Shown here: positions 8,264 to 15,753 of the stretch, in pieces
How positions within the stretch are numbered: the first letter of the stretch is position 1
Layout: the number at the start of each line of letters is the position of its first letter
Origin: an uncultured Allomuricauda sp.
GTDB taxonomy: Bacteria; Bacteroidota; Bacteroidia; Flavobacteriales; Flavobacteriaceae
Assembly: GCA_937899065.1 (NCBI GenBank)
Contig: CALBPG010000091.1
Span: 1 to 32,777 of the forward strand
Reading direction: 5' to 3'
Length of the DNA stretch: 32,777 nt
Translations under genes and position numbers: made by a program
The notes under the pieces: model-generated
What the model was told of the DNA's origin: nothing
The model's input: the letters and a program-made list of their open reading frames with translations, nothing else
The model's database searches: none

Positions 8264-8370
8264 AATTGGTTATCCGGTGTTTTGGAAGGGTTTTGAAAAT
8301 ATAGGTGAATCCGAAATTTGTTGAAAAACATCCCAGGAACCCCATAAACATTGAAAAAGTTTGTTGAAAA

Positions 8371-8943
8371 ATGGTTGTAAAAGGGAAATATGAGTACAAA
8401 TACTTGGCTTTGAATCTCAAGGCATCTGTTGTAAAACGGTTCCGTTCATTCGCTAAAAAGGTAGCAGGTTCGCAATCCGAAGCTTTGGAGAAAATGATTG
8501 ATTTTTTTGAGTGGCATGGCTTTAAGCCCAATGACCGTTTTGTAGACAGTATCTTGGAGGAAATTCGAAAGAACCGAAAACGCACCGAGGCCAATATTGC
8601 TATTCTACGCGATATTGAAGTTACCCAGACCAAACCGAACAATATCATGCTCCTTTCCCTTTTTGGTGAAAACCTCAAACAGCAAGAACCGGTTAGAAGG
8701 GAAAAGAAGTTTATAGAAAAATCAAAACCACCTCAGAAGGAAATTGATATTACCGTACCCAAAATTCGATATGAACGTCTACAAGATGAAATGAAGGACC
8801 TGTCGCAAGACTTACATTATGTATTGGGCAAAGCACGTTTGGTAAAGAGCAGGTTCGGCAAGCCTTACCTAAAACTTGAGATTTCCAGAAGTGAACTTGC
8901 AAGGTATAAGAGAAAGGCAAGTAAAATCATTTCAGGTAATTGA
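8371..8943 (+). CDS. BfmA/BtgA-family mobilisation protein
   Basis: 190 residues, highly basic. The N-terminal part (YLALNLKASVVKRFRSFAKK, then SEALEKMIDFFEWHG) looks like a ribbon-helix-helix or small helical DNA-binding domain. The middle segment (LEEIRKNRKRTEANIAILRD IE) matches the BfmA/BtgA mobilisation proteins of Bacteroidota transposons, which bind oriT and assist a relaxase. The usual MobB-type relaxase partner is not found anywhere in the island, so transfer would need a relaxase in trans. Family call is by eye from the RKNxxRxxxxIAILRxIE region; a ribbon-helix-helix regulator is the alternative. Confidence 0.75.
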   Translation: MVVKGKYEYKYLALNLKASVVKRFRSFAKKVAGSQSEALEKMIDFFEWHGFKPNDRFVDSILEEIRKNRKRTEANIAILRDIEVTQTKPNNIMLLSLFGENLKQQEPVRREKKFIEKSKPPQKEIDITVPKIRYERLQDEMKDLSQDLHYVLGKARLVKSRFGKPYLKLEISRSELARYKRKASKIISGN

Positions 8944-8976
8944 TTATTGATCGTAGCATTGTGTAGGTGCGCCCTA

Positions 8977-9024
8977 TTCGATTTTTGCTTCACGCTTATC
9001 TGTCGGAACACTACAAAAATCGAA
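8977..9024. repeat. 11-bp inverted repeat with 26-nt loop
   Basis: TTCGATTTTTG (8977-8987) and CAAAAATCGAA (9014-9024) are perfect inverses, and outer CCT/AGG can extend the stem. It lies just after the mobilisation gene. Its role is unclear: it may be part of the transfer region or a remnant of the lost mobilisation operon. Confidence 0.45.
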
Positions 9025-9040
9025 CAGGATCCACGCGCAA

Positions 9041-9090
9041 AGTTTGGGGGTAAGGATTTGGGACTTGCAGCGCAAAACCCTGTTTTGCTT
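9041..9090. repeat. Dispersed repeat, left copy
   Basis: This roughly 50-bp segment, including CTTGCAGCGCAAAA and GTTTTGCT, recurs at 11164-11208 with a few differences. Both copies contain a small hairpin (GCAAAA-N5-TTTTGC). In both places the repeat lies immediately 3' of a fic-type C-terminus on the minus strand, so it is part of a larger paralogous segment. Confidence 0.7.
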
Positions 9091-9092
9091 GC

Positions 9093-9212
9093 CTAAATAT
9101 TAATTCCATATCGCGTTCATCGCCCAGCACTGATGGGTTTGAAAATACCTTTTGCAACTAGGTTTTGTAAATATCTTGTAGTGTTGCTTGAATTCTGTTT
9201 GTACAGCGAAAA
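9093..9212 (-). pseudogene. Remnant of a Fic-protein C-terminal winged helix
   Basis: Reading the minus strand gives FSLYKQNSSNTTRYLQ, then NLVAKGIFKPISAGR, a TGA stop (9117-9119), then TRYGINI and a TAG. It aligns without gaps to the last 39 residues of the intact Fic protein at 11227-12318 (VSLAKTSKATATRDLQ, DLVAKGIFKPIGGGR, STSYEINL), with about 23 identities. Upstream, an in-frame TGA (9213-9215) and loss of similarity show that the rest is gone. The remnant and the repeat 3' of it are a decayed copy of the fic locus end, and the AbiH/AbiV genes lie between the two copies. I see no other gene in 8944-9299. Confidence 0.85.
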
Positions 9213-9261
9213 TCAAAAAAGGTTTCACAAGTGATTCCTGAAGAAATGTCCTATTTCTTTT

Positions 9262-9277
9262 AACTACGTTTGTAGTT
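9262..9277. promoter_or_regulatory. Dyad upstream of the abiH-abiV pair
   Basis: AACTAC-GTTT-GTAGTT is a perfect 6-4-6 dyad 22 nt before the abiH-like start codon. It resembles the ACTAC/GTAGT operators of BlaI/MecI-family repressors. No such repressor is encoded in the window, so any regulator would act from elsewhere. Placement over a promoter fits negative control of a toxic defence pair. Confidence 0.4.
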
Positions 9278-9299
9278 GTATTTTTAATAAACTACTATT

Positions 9300-10394
9300 T
9301 TGATAGCTCAACCTAAAATCTTGATTATTGGAAATGGCTTTGACCTGCAGCATAAAATGCCAACTTCATATTCTGATTTCGCAAACCATTATATTGAAAC
9401 TAAGATAATCCCTGAAATTGAAAAGATTGTCGTAAACCTTGCAAGGAGAAATGAATTCTTGAACTCCCTATTTGTTGGGAATTTGGTCGAAACCCGAAAA
9501 AAAAATCGCCATCATGATAGCTTTATCAATAAAGTGTACATGGATATTGCATCAGGGCAATCAGCAAGTGCAGCACAATATCTAAAAGATAACACTGATA
9601 AACTTGATACAGTTATTGCCAACTCATTTCTCGGTAAACTTTATAAAAGTGGATACGACAATTGGTTTGATATTGAAAGGGCGTATTTCCATGAGCTTTT
9701 AATCCATAAAGAAACGGCACAAAAAGGGAACAGACCCGCTGCCAAAAAAGGTTTATTGAAGCTGAACATGGAGTTTGACGAAATTAAAAAAGCCCTTGTT
9801 GAATATCTCAAAACCATACCCATTGCCAAGGATCCAAAAGTTCAGAGATTTTTTGACACTCATGTCAGAGGGGTAAAAGATGTTTACATCCTTAACTTTA
9901 ATTATACCTCAACCATCGAAGATTACCTATTGGAGTATCGGGCAAGACAAGATATTGAAGTAAATTATATTCATGGATCTCTGGAAAATAATTGGATAGT
10001 TTTTGGATATGGCGATGATACAGATGAAAACTATCAGATTATGAGAGATTTAGAAATCGATGAGCTGATTGAAAACTATAAAAACCAAGCATACAGCAAA
10101 TACGACAACTACTCTCAACTTTACGAACGTGCGTTAAACAAGTACAGTGATTATGATGTTTTGGTAATTGGCCATTCTTTGGGAAAAACAGATAAAGCGT
10201 TATTAAGCGAAATAATAAACTCTTCTAAACTAGGGAAGCTTTATTGCTTCAAAAGAAAGGATTTAGAACACACCCCCGAATTGGTGGAAAAAGAATTTGA
10301 TGTTCTCAATAAAATGGCAAGTAGGATTTTTTCTAACGAGTTGGACAAAAGAATAAAAATGAATCCCTTATCAAAAAGTTCTTTTTTCCCCTAA
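9300..10394 (+). CDS. abiH: AbiH-family abortive-infection protein
   Basis: 364 residues. The N-terminal signature KILIIGNGFDLQHKMPTSYSDF is the hallmark of the AbiH family. The middle VYILNFNYTSTIEDYL and YIHGSLENNWIVFGYG and the C-terminal LVIGHSLGKTDKALLSEII are further AbiH-like blocks. AbiH proteins cause abortive phage infection; the mechanism is not established. The start is TTG at 9300, because the first in-frame ATG would remove the conserved GNGFDL motif. The gene opens a plus-strand pair with the AbiV-like gene 35 nt downstream and lies between two copies of a fic-end repeat. C-terminal Lys/Ser-rich tail, no signal peptide, so cytoplasmic. Confidence 0.87.
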   Translation: MIAQPKILIIGNGFDLQHKMPTSYSDFANHYIETKIIPEIEKIVVNLARRNEFLNSLFVGNLVETRKKNRHHDSFINKVYMDIASGQSASAAQYLKDNTDKLDTVIANSFLGKLYKSGYDNWFDIERAYFHELLIHKETAQKGNRPAAKKGLLKLNMEFDEIKKALVEYLKTIPIAKDPKVQRFFDTHVRGVKDVYILNFNYTSTIEDYLLEYRARQDIEVNYIHGSLENNWIVFGYGDDTDENYQIMRDLEIDELIENYKNQAYSKYDNYSQLYERALNKYSDYDVLVIGHSLGKTDKALLSEIINSSKLGKLYCFKRKDLEHTPELVEKEFDVLNKMASRIFSNELDKRIKMNPLSKSSFFP

Positions 10395-10429
10395 GTTGAT
10401 AGCTCCTTAAGCCCTCTAGTAGCACTTGT

Positions 10430-11062
10430 ATGGAAAATGATGCCTTTTATTTAGAAGGTTACAGGCATGCCCTGGACAATGCAAAATCCTTGTTGGATAT
10501 TGCAACTTATGCGTCTGAAATTAATAACCACGGTGCTGGCGCATCACTTTGTATTCTTTCTGCAGAAGAATCTATAAAAGCAGTGTTTATATTACAGCAA
10601 AGTGTCAATCCAAATCAAAAAATAAGTGATTATGAAGATATATTCAAAAGCCATAAAACCAAACATGAGTATATCGTGGAACTCTTCAAACAAATGGATC
10701 GGTTTAGATTCAGAATTTTAGAAGAATATGGGAAAGTTGGGCACGACCGAAAACTTAGAAGAAAAGTAGCCCGAAAAAATCCCAAAATAATGAGAACTGT
10801 AGATTGGGCCTTCCAAAGTTTTAAGACCGTACCTGAAATGATGGACACTTTTGATTGGTTTGAAAAAGCTAATGTTCAAAAAAATAATGGCCTATACATA
10901 GGTTTGAATAAGCAAAAGAATATCTGGGACATTCCAATTAAAACAGAAGCGATTGTGTTTAAAAGAGCATTGAGAAACTCCAAAAATATCTATGAATATG
11001 CACTCCACAGTAAGGAGATATTAACAGACTCTAGTATTATTAAAAAGCACCAAAAAGAGTAG
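10430..11062 (+). CDS. abiV: AbiV-family abortive-infection protein (HEPN-like)
   Basis: 210 residues, predicted all-helical. The pattern YRHALDNAKSLLDIATYASE, then GASLCILSAEESIKAVFIL and IFKSHKTKHEYI, matches AbiV-type HEPN-like proteins (helix pair with an EE..KA motif followed by a FxSHxxKH block). In Lactococcus, AbiV arrests phage development by acting on phage translation. The canonical HEPN RNase motif RxxxxH is not evident, so catalysis is uncertain. It directly follows the AbiH-like gene with no promoter visible between them, suggesting a cotranscribed defence pair. Confidence 0.75.
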   Translation: MENDAFYLEGYRHALDNAKSLLDIATYASEINNHGAGASLCILSAEESIKAVFILQQSVNPNQKISDYEDIFKSHKTKHEYIVELFKQMDRFRFRILEEYGKVGHDRKLRRKVARKNPKIMRTVDWAFQSFKTVPEMMDTFDWFEKANVQKNNGLYIGLNKQKNIWDIPIKTEAIVFKRALRNSKNIYEYALHSKEILTDSSIIKKHQKE

Positions 11063-11163
11063 TCACTTAGCCTATTCTTATTTTTAAAGCCGAAAGAATT
11101 TAGTAGAGAAATAAAATCACATTTTCGGTTAGATAAAATGAATATCACCAAGCGCAGTAAATT

Positions 11164-11208
11164 AGTTTGGTAAGTTTTGGGGCTTGCAGCGCAAAATCCT
11201 GTTTTGCT
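11164..11208. repeat. Dispersed repeat, right copy
   Basis: Counterpart of 9041-9090, again with CTTGCAGCGCAAAA and the GCAAAA-N5-TTTTGC hairpin. It lies 3' of the intact fic gene on the minus strand. The hairpin may act as a weak fic terminator, but the T run after it on that strand is poor. Confidence 0.7.
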
Positions 11209-11226
11209 CACTTTCTTTGCATATAG

Positions 11227-12318
11227 CTAGAGATTTATTTCATAGCTAGTACTCCGCCCTCCTCCGATAGGTTTAAAAATCCCTTTTGCTACCAAATCCT
11301 GCAAATCCCTAGTTGCTGTTGCTTTGGAAGTTTTTGCAAGCGAAACATATTTACGAGCGCTCATGCCCCCTTCAAAACCCTGATAGCCTTCTTCCAACAT
11401 TCTGCGAATAACTTTTTGTTGACGCTCATTGAGTTCATCTTTGTGTTTGTCAAAGAATTTGGTCTTTTTTAAGGTGAATTCAATTTCTTGCTCAGCATCG
11501 ATTTGGGCATCCAAAACCGTTCGGACAAAATAGTTTATCCAGTCTGTGATTTCATTCGAACGTTGCGCCTTTTGTAAGGCATCGTAATAGGCATTTTTGT
11601 TTCCCTCAATGGATTTGGACAGACTGAACAGCACGGGACGGCCGATACTTTGCGAAAGTGCTTTTTCCGCCACTGCTCGGCCAATTCTACCATTGCCATC
11701 TTCAAATGGGTGTATGGTTTCAAAATAGAGATGGGCAATGGCGGCTCTTACAATAGGCTTCTTGATTTCGGTTTGAGTGGTATTAAACCATTTGATAAAA
11801 TCATCCATTTCGACAGAAACTCTTTTTGAAGGTGGGGCTTCAAAATGAACCACCTCCTTACCCATACCCCCAGAAACAATTTGCATAGGTTCTTTATGGG
11901 TGCGCCATTGCCCTATTTGGATTTGTGTATTGCCTTTCATCAACATGGTATGCCAATTAAAAAGTATTTTGCTTGTCAGCGGTTTTTTAAAATCGTTACG
12001 GACTGCAAGCATCAATTCAGCTATCCCCTCAGCCCGTTTGTCTTTCGTCAAGGGTAATTCCGGGTTGAGTCCTAAGTTTCTTCGAATGGAAGACATGACA
12101 TCGTTTCGGCTCAGGTATTCCCCTTCAATTTCTGAGGTCTTTATGGCCTCAGAAACCATAAGGTTAATCATGGCCTCGGTTTGCTCGGTTTCGGAAAGTC
12201 CTTCCAGTACGCCACTGATTCGTCCAGTTCTTTGCGCGAAGTCAAAAAGCAAGTCTTCAATATAACTTGTTTGATATTGAAAATTGGGCCAGTCCTTTTG
12301 TTGCCAATTGTAGCGCAT
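11227..12318 (-). CDS. Fic-domain protein (DUF4172-Fic-winged helix), predicted AMP transferase
   Basis: 363 residues. N-terminal DUF4172-like domain (MRYNWQQKDWPNFQY); an inhibitory helix motif TSEIEGE at 61-67, fitting (S/T)xxxE(G/N) of self-inhibited Fic proteins; Fic core with the complete active-site loop HPFEDGNGRIGR at 203-214 (catalytic His203); and a C-terminal winged helix (about 300-363). Such proteins transfer AMP from ATP to a hydroxyl group on a target protein, with inhibition in cis by the N-terminal helix. All catalytic residues are present, so it is probably active. The target is unknown. It follows the abi pair tail-to-tail and may be part of the defence set or a toxin-like regulator. 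Confidence 0.92.
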   Translation of the reverse strand: MRYNWQQKDWPNFQYQTSYIEDLLFDFAQRTGRISGVLEGLSETEQTEAMINLMVSEAIKTSEIEGEYLSRNDVMSSIRRNLGLNPELPLTKDKRAEGIAELMLAVRNDFKKPLTSKILFNWHTMLMKGNTQIQIGQWRTHKEPMQIVSGGMGKEVVHFEAPPSKRVSVEMDDFIKWFNTTQTEIKKPIVRAAIAHLYFETIHPFEDGNGRIGRAVAEKALSQSIGRPVLFSLSKSIEGNKNAYYDALQKAQRSNEITDWINYFVRTVLDAQIDAEQEIEFTLKKTKFFDKHKDELNERQQKVIRRMLEEGYQGFEGGMSARKYVSLAKTSKATATRDLQDLVAKGIFKPIGGGRSTSYEINL

Positions 12319-12345
12319 GAGCCGATTAGAATTCTTATTCGGCTC
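12319..12345 (-). promoter_or_regulatory. Hairpin abutting the fic start codon
   Basis: GAGCCGA (12319-12325) and TCGGCTC (12339-12345) form a perfect 7-bp stem. On the minus-strand transcript it ends at the base directly before the fic ATG, so it could mask the ribosome-binding region and limit translation. Confidence 0.5.
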
Positions 12346-12353
12346 AAAAATAA

Positions 12354-12392
12354 TAAAAAAATGAGTTGATTATTAAAAATTATTCAACTCAT
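12354..12392 (-). terminator. Terminator-like hairpin in the fic leader
   Basis: ATGAGTTGA (12361-12369) and TCAACTCAT (12384-12392) form a 9-bp stem. On the minus strand this is followed by seven T residues, as in an intrinsic terminator. It sits upstream of fic, where no gene ends on that strand, so it may be an attenuator or may shield fic from transcription started near 12440. Confidence 0.55.
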
Positions 12393-12403
12393 TTCAAGAA
12401 TGT

Positions 12404-12419
12404 TTACAGATTTGCGTAA
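12404..12419 (+). promoter_or_regulatory. Regulon palindrome, copy 1 (TTACAG-ATTT-GCGTAA)
   Basis: Half-site TTACAG followed after 4 nt by GCGTAA, a near-inverse. The identical 16-mer occurs at 22908-22923, and perfect versions lie at 18893 and 19845. A TATTTTAG box (12442-12449, one change from TAnnTTTG) lies 22 nt downstream, and the nuclease gene starts 51 nt after the palindrome. Confidence 0.6.
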
Positions 12420-12470
12420 TACCGTGGATACTATTTTTCCATATTTTAGTTATCGACTAAGACAATCAAA

Positions 12471-13295
12471 GTGAATAAAAGACTCTTTCTTGTACTTCTT
12501 CTTTTTTTGTCTTTTAGTGCGTTTTCTCAAAAAACCGAAATTTCACTGATTTCATGGAATATCCGAGATTTTGGGAAAACAAAAAATGGTGCTGAACTTG
12601 AAAAGATTGCTGAAATTGTAAGAGATACCGATATACTTGCGATTCAAGAAGTCGTAGCTGGTTACGGTGGAGCTCAAGCCGTAGCTAAACTTTCGGATAT
12701 TCTTAATAGAAAGGGAGCCCAGTGGGATTATGTAATCAGCAGCCCTACCAATAGTCCTAAATATGCCACCGAACGTTACGCTTTTATTTGGAAAACAAAG
12801 AATATCAAAATAAAGAATAGAGGTTGGCTACTTGATGAATTGAGTCCGAATATAGACAGAGAACCTTTTTTATTGGATTTCTACTTAAACAAGCAGAAGT
12901 TTACTGTGATTAATTTTCACTCCAGACCCCACGATAAAAATCCTGAAAGTGAAATAGAGGCTTTGAGTAATTTTGTGATGGATTCACTAGGAACACCTTT
13001 AATAATTGCCGGTGATTTTAACGTAGATGAAAAAGAACCCGTTTTTGATCTTTTAAAAAGCAAAGGCTACAAAGCAACTATTACCAATCAAAAAACCACA
13101 CTAAAAAGAACTTGTAAACGTGGAGAGTACCTGAATTATCCAATAGATAACATTTTTTATTCAATCGATGTAAAAAAAATTGATGGCGGGGTTATTGATT
13201 TTGTAAAGCTCTGTAATCGGATAGAACAGGCCAGAAAAATTTCGGATCATATACCAGTTTTTCTAATATTTCGTGTTGAACGAAAACAACCATGA
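12471..13295 (+). CDS. Secreted endonuclease/exonuclease/phosphatase (DNase I-like) family protein
   Basis: 274 residues with GTG start. Signal peptide MNKRLFLVLLLFLSFSAFSQ with cleavage after residue 20. The EEP-fold active site is complete: SWNIRDFG (Asn30), AIQEV (Glu60), NFHSRPH, IAGDFNVDE and SDHIPV near the C-terminus. These residues bind the divalent metal and attack a phosphodiester, so it is probably an exported DNase (possibly a nuclease of another type or a phosphatase). A regulon palindrome stands 51 nt upstream. It is divergent from fic, and its 3' end faces the eight-gene operon, 4 nt away. Function in nucleic-acid scavenging or as a defence effector is open. Confidence 0.87.
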   Translation: MNKRLFLVLLLFLSFSAFSQKTEISLISWNIRDFGKTKNGAELEKIAEIVRDTDILAIQEVVAGYGGAQAVAKLSDILNRKGAQWDYVISSPTNSPKYATERYAFIWKTKNIKIKNRGWLLDELSPNIDREPFLLDFYLNKQKFTVINFHSRPHDKNPESEIEALSNFVMDSLGTPLIIAGDFNVDEKEPVFDLLKSKGYKATITNQKTTLKRTCKRGEYLNYPIDNIFYSIDVKKIDGGVIDFVKLCNRIEQARKISDHIPVFLIFRVERKQP

Positions 13296-13299
13296 TTTT

Positions 13300-13677
13300 T
13301 TATTCTAGCATACTTCCCAATGGGAACGTCTCAACATGATATGTGGGTTCTTTTCTTAATAGCTTTACTTCATCAAAAACAAATTCAAATTCTTCCGTTT
13401 GGTAAGATGGAAGATAAATCTGTTTGGACTTTTCGTACTTGTTTCCTGCTTGTTCGGCATAAGCCCTAATTATGACATACCCATCTCCGCCCTTATTTAT
13501 TACCCGCCCCGAGATCTTCATACTATAATTGAATAAAGAGCTTGATGTTCCATCAGCATGAGAATTAACTATCTCAGGTTTTGGCGGCACGACGGATTTG
13601 AAAATACGTTGGTAGTTCGCAAAAAGGAATATACCGATAATCAAAAGGATTCCTATAATGACATATTTTCTTTTCAT
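13300..13677 (-). CDS. Membrane-anchored small protein of unknown function
   Basis: 125 residues. One N-terminal TM segment (about 5-20, YVIIGILLIIGIFLFA) followed by a short linker and an extracytoplasmic domain rich in beta strands (YSMKISGRVINKGGDGYVII, then EEFEFVFDEVKLL). This resembles the FxLYD-like or transthyretin-like domains of small exported proteins. It is the last gene of the minus-strand operon, 21 nt after the 622-aa gene, so probably cotranscribed. No catalytic motif is seen. Confidence 0.7.
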   Translation of the reverse strand: MKRKYVIIGILLIIGIFLFANYQRIFKSVVPPKPEIVNSHADGTSSSLFNYSMKISGRVINKGGDGYVIIRAYAEQAGNKYEKSKQIYLPSYQTEEFEFVFDEVKLLRKEPTYHVETFPLGSMLE

Positions 13678-13698
13678 TTTGATGGCCTGATGTAAAAG

Positions 13699-15567
13699 TT
13701 ATCGTTTGCAATAAATATAAATTTCAGCTCCAACCTCATAGCAGCTTGAAACCAAAGAGGAAACAAACCATAATATTTGAATAACTTCATTTCTTTCTGC
13801 AAAATCATCCGCATTACGAAGTTTATTTAATCTATCTTCCAATTCTATTTTAGAAATGAAATTAATTACAAGAACAACCCGCTTTTTAAGATTCGGATAT
13901 AATTTTAGTTTTTTGAAATATTCAATTGCATCGGCCACATTGTTGCCTTTTCTTAATCTTGTAATTTCGGTTTGAACTTTGTTAATCTTGAATTTTTTAG
14001 CCCATAGATTTTCCTTAATTGGCCATTGGTTATCGGATGGACTAAGGTTTCCTAAATTCTTTTGGGCTTGTCCTATTATTTCTTGAAAGGCAGATGCTGA
14101 AAATTTTGAATCTTTATATTTTGAATGATAGAACGAAATACTTTCGTTGTTTAATCCAATGTGGTCTGCCCATTCTTTGCCTAAGTCATCGCAAATAAAA
14201 TATTCCGATTCAGACAAAAACGTATGCTCTACAAATCCAAAAATGGAGTCATCATCAAAGTTTTTAGAGTTAGCAGTGAAACTCCCTTTTTCAGATGTGA
14301 CTAAGTCGAGTTTAGGATGCGGAATAAAAAGCTTTAAGAAAGCTTCTATGTTGCTTAAAAGTCTACTATCCTTAAAGAGTTTTCTATTACTGTAAACTAA
14401 GTCTGGTGTATCAAACGTAACGATAAAGCTATTTGTCCTATTTATGTACTGAAGAATCGGATAAACTGAATCTTCTGAGAACTGAATACATAGCCTGGCC
14501 AATTTTCTTGAACGAAGCGTGATAGAATGAGAGTTGAGTGATACGTACAAATCATTAATAATCTTATTATTTATTTTGTAATTATTAACACCATTTTTTT
14601 CTTCAGACTCAATCTCCAAAAGCCGTTCAAAGTTGTTTAAGACTTTAATGATATCAACCTCTCTTTCCTGTTCTTTATTTAGTATGAAGCACCTCTCGAT
14701 TCGATTGTCTTCGAAATCTGAGTATAATTTGGAAAGGGTGATTAAGATTGCAATTGGTAGTAGATTGTCTTTTTCATTTGAATAATCTATGGGAGTTGCA
14801 AACGATGAGAGAAAACTTGACTTTGGTTCGAAATTAATAATTCGGTCAACAATTTTATGTGCCCAATTTAGAAAAGCTTCAATATTGTTTTTAACTCCAA
14901 ATTTGTTGATTCTCGAAGAATTCAATGAAAGAGACACTTTATTATCTTCATTATTTACCCTTAGATTACTTAGTACATAGCTTTGTAAACCCAAAGTTGA
15001 GAGATTTTCCTTTAGATCGGTAGATTCAATGCTTTTTTGACGAATTGACTTGTCTGCAATATTTAAATTATTCATTGAAAATTTCTCAAAAGTTGTGTCA
15101 TTATCAGTGAATATTGAGGTTAACACCTCATAATCAATTGAAGAGAATAATTTTAAAAAATCTTTAATCCCAGAAATATTTCTTTTTGCAATTACTAAAT
15201 GGTTCTGAAAATCAACCAGGCATATATAAGCTAACTTTTTTTCCTCCCATCCTTCTATAGATTTCTCTATGAATGTTGGCTTTTTTTCATATTTGAAAAC
15301 AGCGATGGAATAGTAGACAAAATCGTTCTCGTTAATCTGGTATTTAGTTTTTAATTCTTTCAAAAGAAAGTTTCCTTTCTTTTCTGCAGAAGCTTCTTTA
15401 AATGTATTTTTTATCAACCTCTTGCTTATAAACCCTTTCTTTTCTTTAAGGAAGAAATAAGCATTTTCATTAAGAATAATGTTTTGAATCAATTTGTCTT
15501 TCTTCACACTATATGTTTTAGGGATAGAAGGACCATTAGCAACAAAAGCCATATAGATAGCATACAT
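13699..15567 (-). CDS. Large protein of unknown function in the eight-gene operon
   Basis: 622 residues, soluble by appearance, very Lys/Asn/Ser-rich and AT-rich in codon use. I do not recognise a family. The first 200 residues look alpha/beta (FVYYSIAVFKYEKKPTFIEK, KLAYICLVDFQNHLVIAKRN), and the rest is mainly helical. No signal peptide, Walker, HEPN, nuclease or protease motif stands out. The start overlaps the 3' end of the DUF4236 gene by 64 nt (49 nt if the second ATG at 15552 is used), so translation is likely coupled. Its size and central place suggest the main cytoplasmic component of the operon's system. Confidence 0.8.
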   Translation of the reverse strand: MYAIYMAFVANGPSIPKTYSVKKDKLIQNIILNENAYFFLKEKKGFISKRLIKNTFKEASAEKKGNFLLKELKTKYQINENDFVYYSIAVFKYEKKPTFIEKSIEGWEEKKLAYICLVDFQNHLVIAKRNISGIKDFLKLFSSIDYEVLTSIFTDNDTTFEKFSMNNLNIADKSIRQKSIESTDLKENLSTLGLQSYVLSNLRVNNEDNKVSLSLNSSRINKFGVKNNIEAFLNWAHKIVDRIINFEPKSSFLSSFATPIDYSNEKDNLLPIAILITLSKLYSDFEDNRIERCFILNKEQEREVDIIKVLNNFERLLEIESEEKNGVNNYKINNKIINDLYVSLNSHSITLRSRKLARLCIQFSEDSVYPILQYINRTNSFIVTFDTPDLVYSNRKLFKDSRLLSNIEAFLKLFIPHPKLDLVTSEKGSFTANSKNFDDDSIFGFVEHTFLSESEYFICDDLGKEWADHIGLNNESISFYHSKYKDSKFSASAFQEIIGQAQKNLGNLSPSDNQWPIKENLWAKKFKINKVQTEITRLRKGNNVADAIEYFKKLKLYPNLKKRVVLVINFISKIELEDRLNKLRNADDFAERNEVIQILWFVSSLVSSCYEVGAEIYIYCKR

Positions 15568-15752
15568 CCGCTATTTTTTGATTTAGAATAAGTCTTTCGA
15601 TAGGTTAATCCGGGTATTCCTGTTTTCAAGGAATATCCCTTCGAACTTAAACTGCCTCTTTTGTTTCTATAACTAGGGGTAATACCTGATTTACTCACAT
15701 TTATTCCCAGTCCCTTGCCTAACTTAATACGCTTGTTAAATCTAAATGCCAT
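15504..15752 (-). CDS. DUF4236 protein with C-terminal TM segment
   Basis: 82 residues. The N-terminal 50 residues (MAFRFNKRIKLGKGLGINVS, then KRGSLSSKGYSLKTGIPGLTYRK) are the DUF4236 domain almost in full, a short basic domain of unknown function. The C-terminus (SIWLLLLMVLLSLKHIV) is a single TM helix, which would place the basic domain at the inner face of the membrane. Its ATG lies 1 nt after the stop of the vWA-like lipoprotein gene, and its 3' end overlaps the 622-aa gene, so all three are coupled. Confidence 0.85.
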   Translation of the reverse strand: MAFRFNKRIKLGKGLGINVSKSGITPSYRNKRGSLSSKGYSLKTGIPGLTYRKTYSKSKNSGCMLSIWLLLLMVLLSLKHIV

Positions 15753-15753
15753 A

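Noticed and set aside
8238-8678. 146-codon minus-strand frame over the mobilisation gene
   Set aside because: Antisense to the BfmA/BtgA-like gene; its sequence has no domain features.
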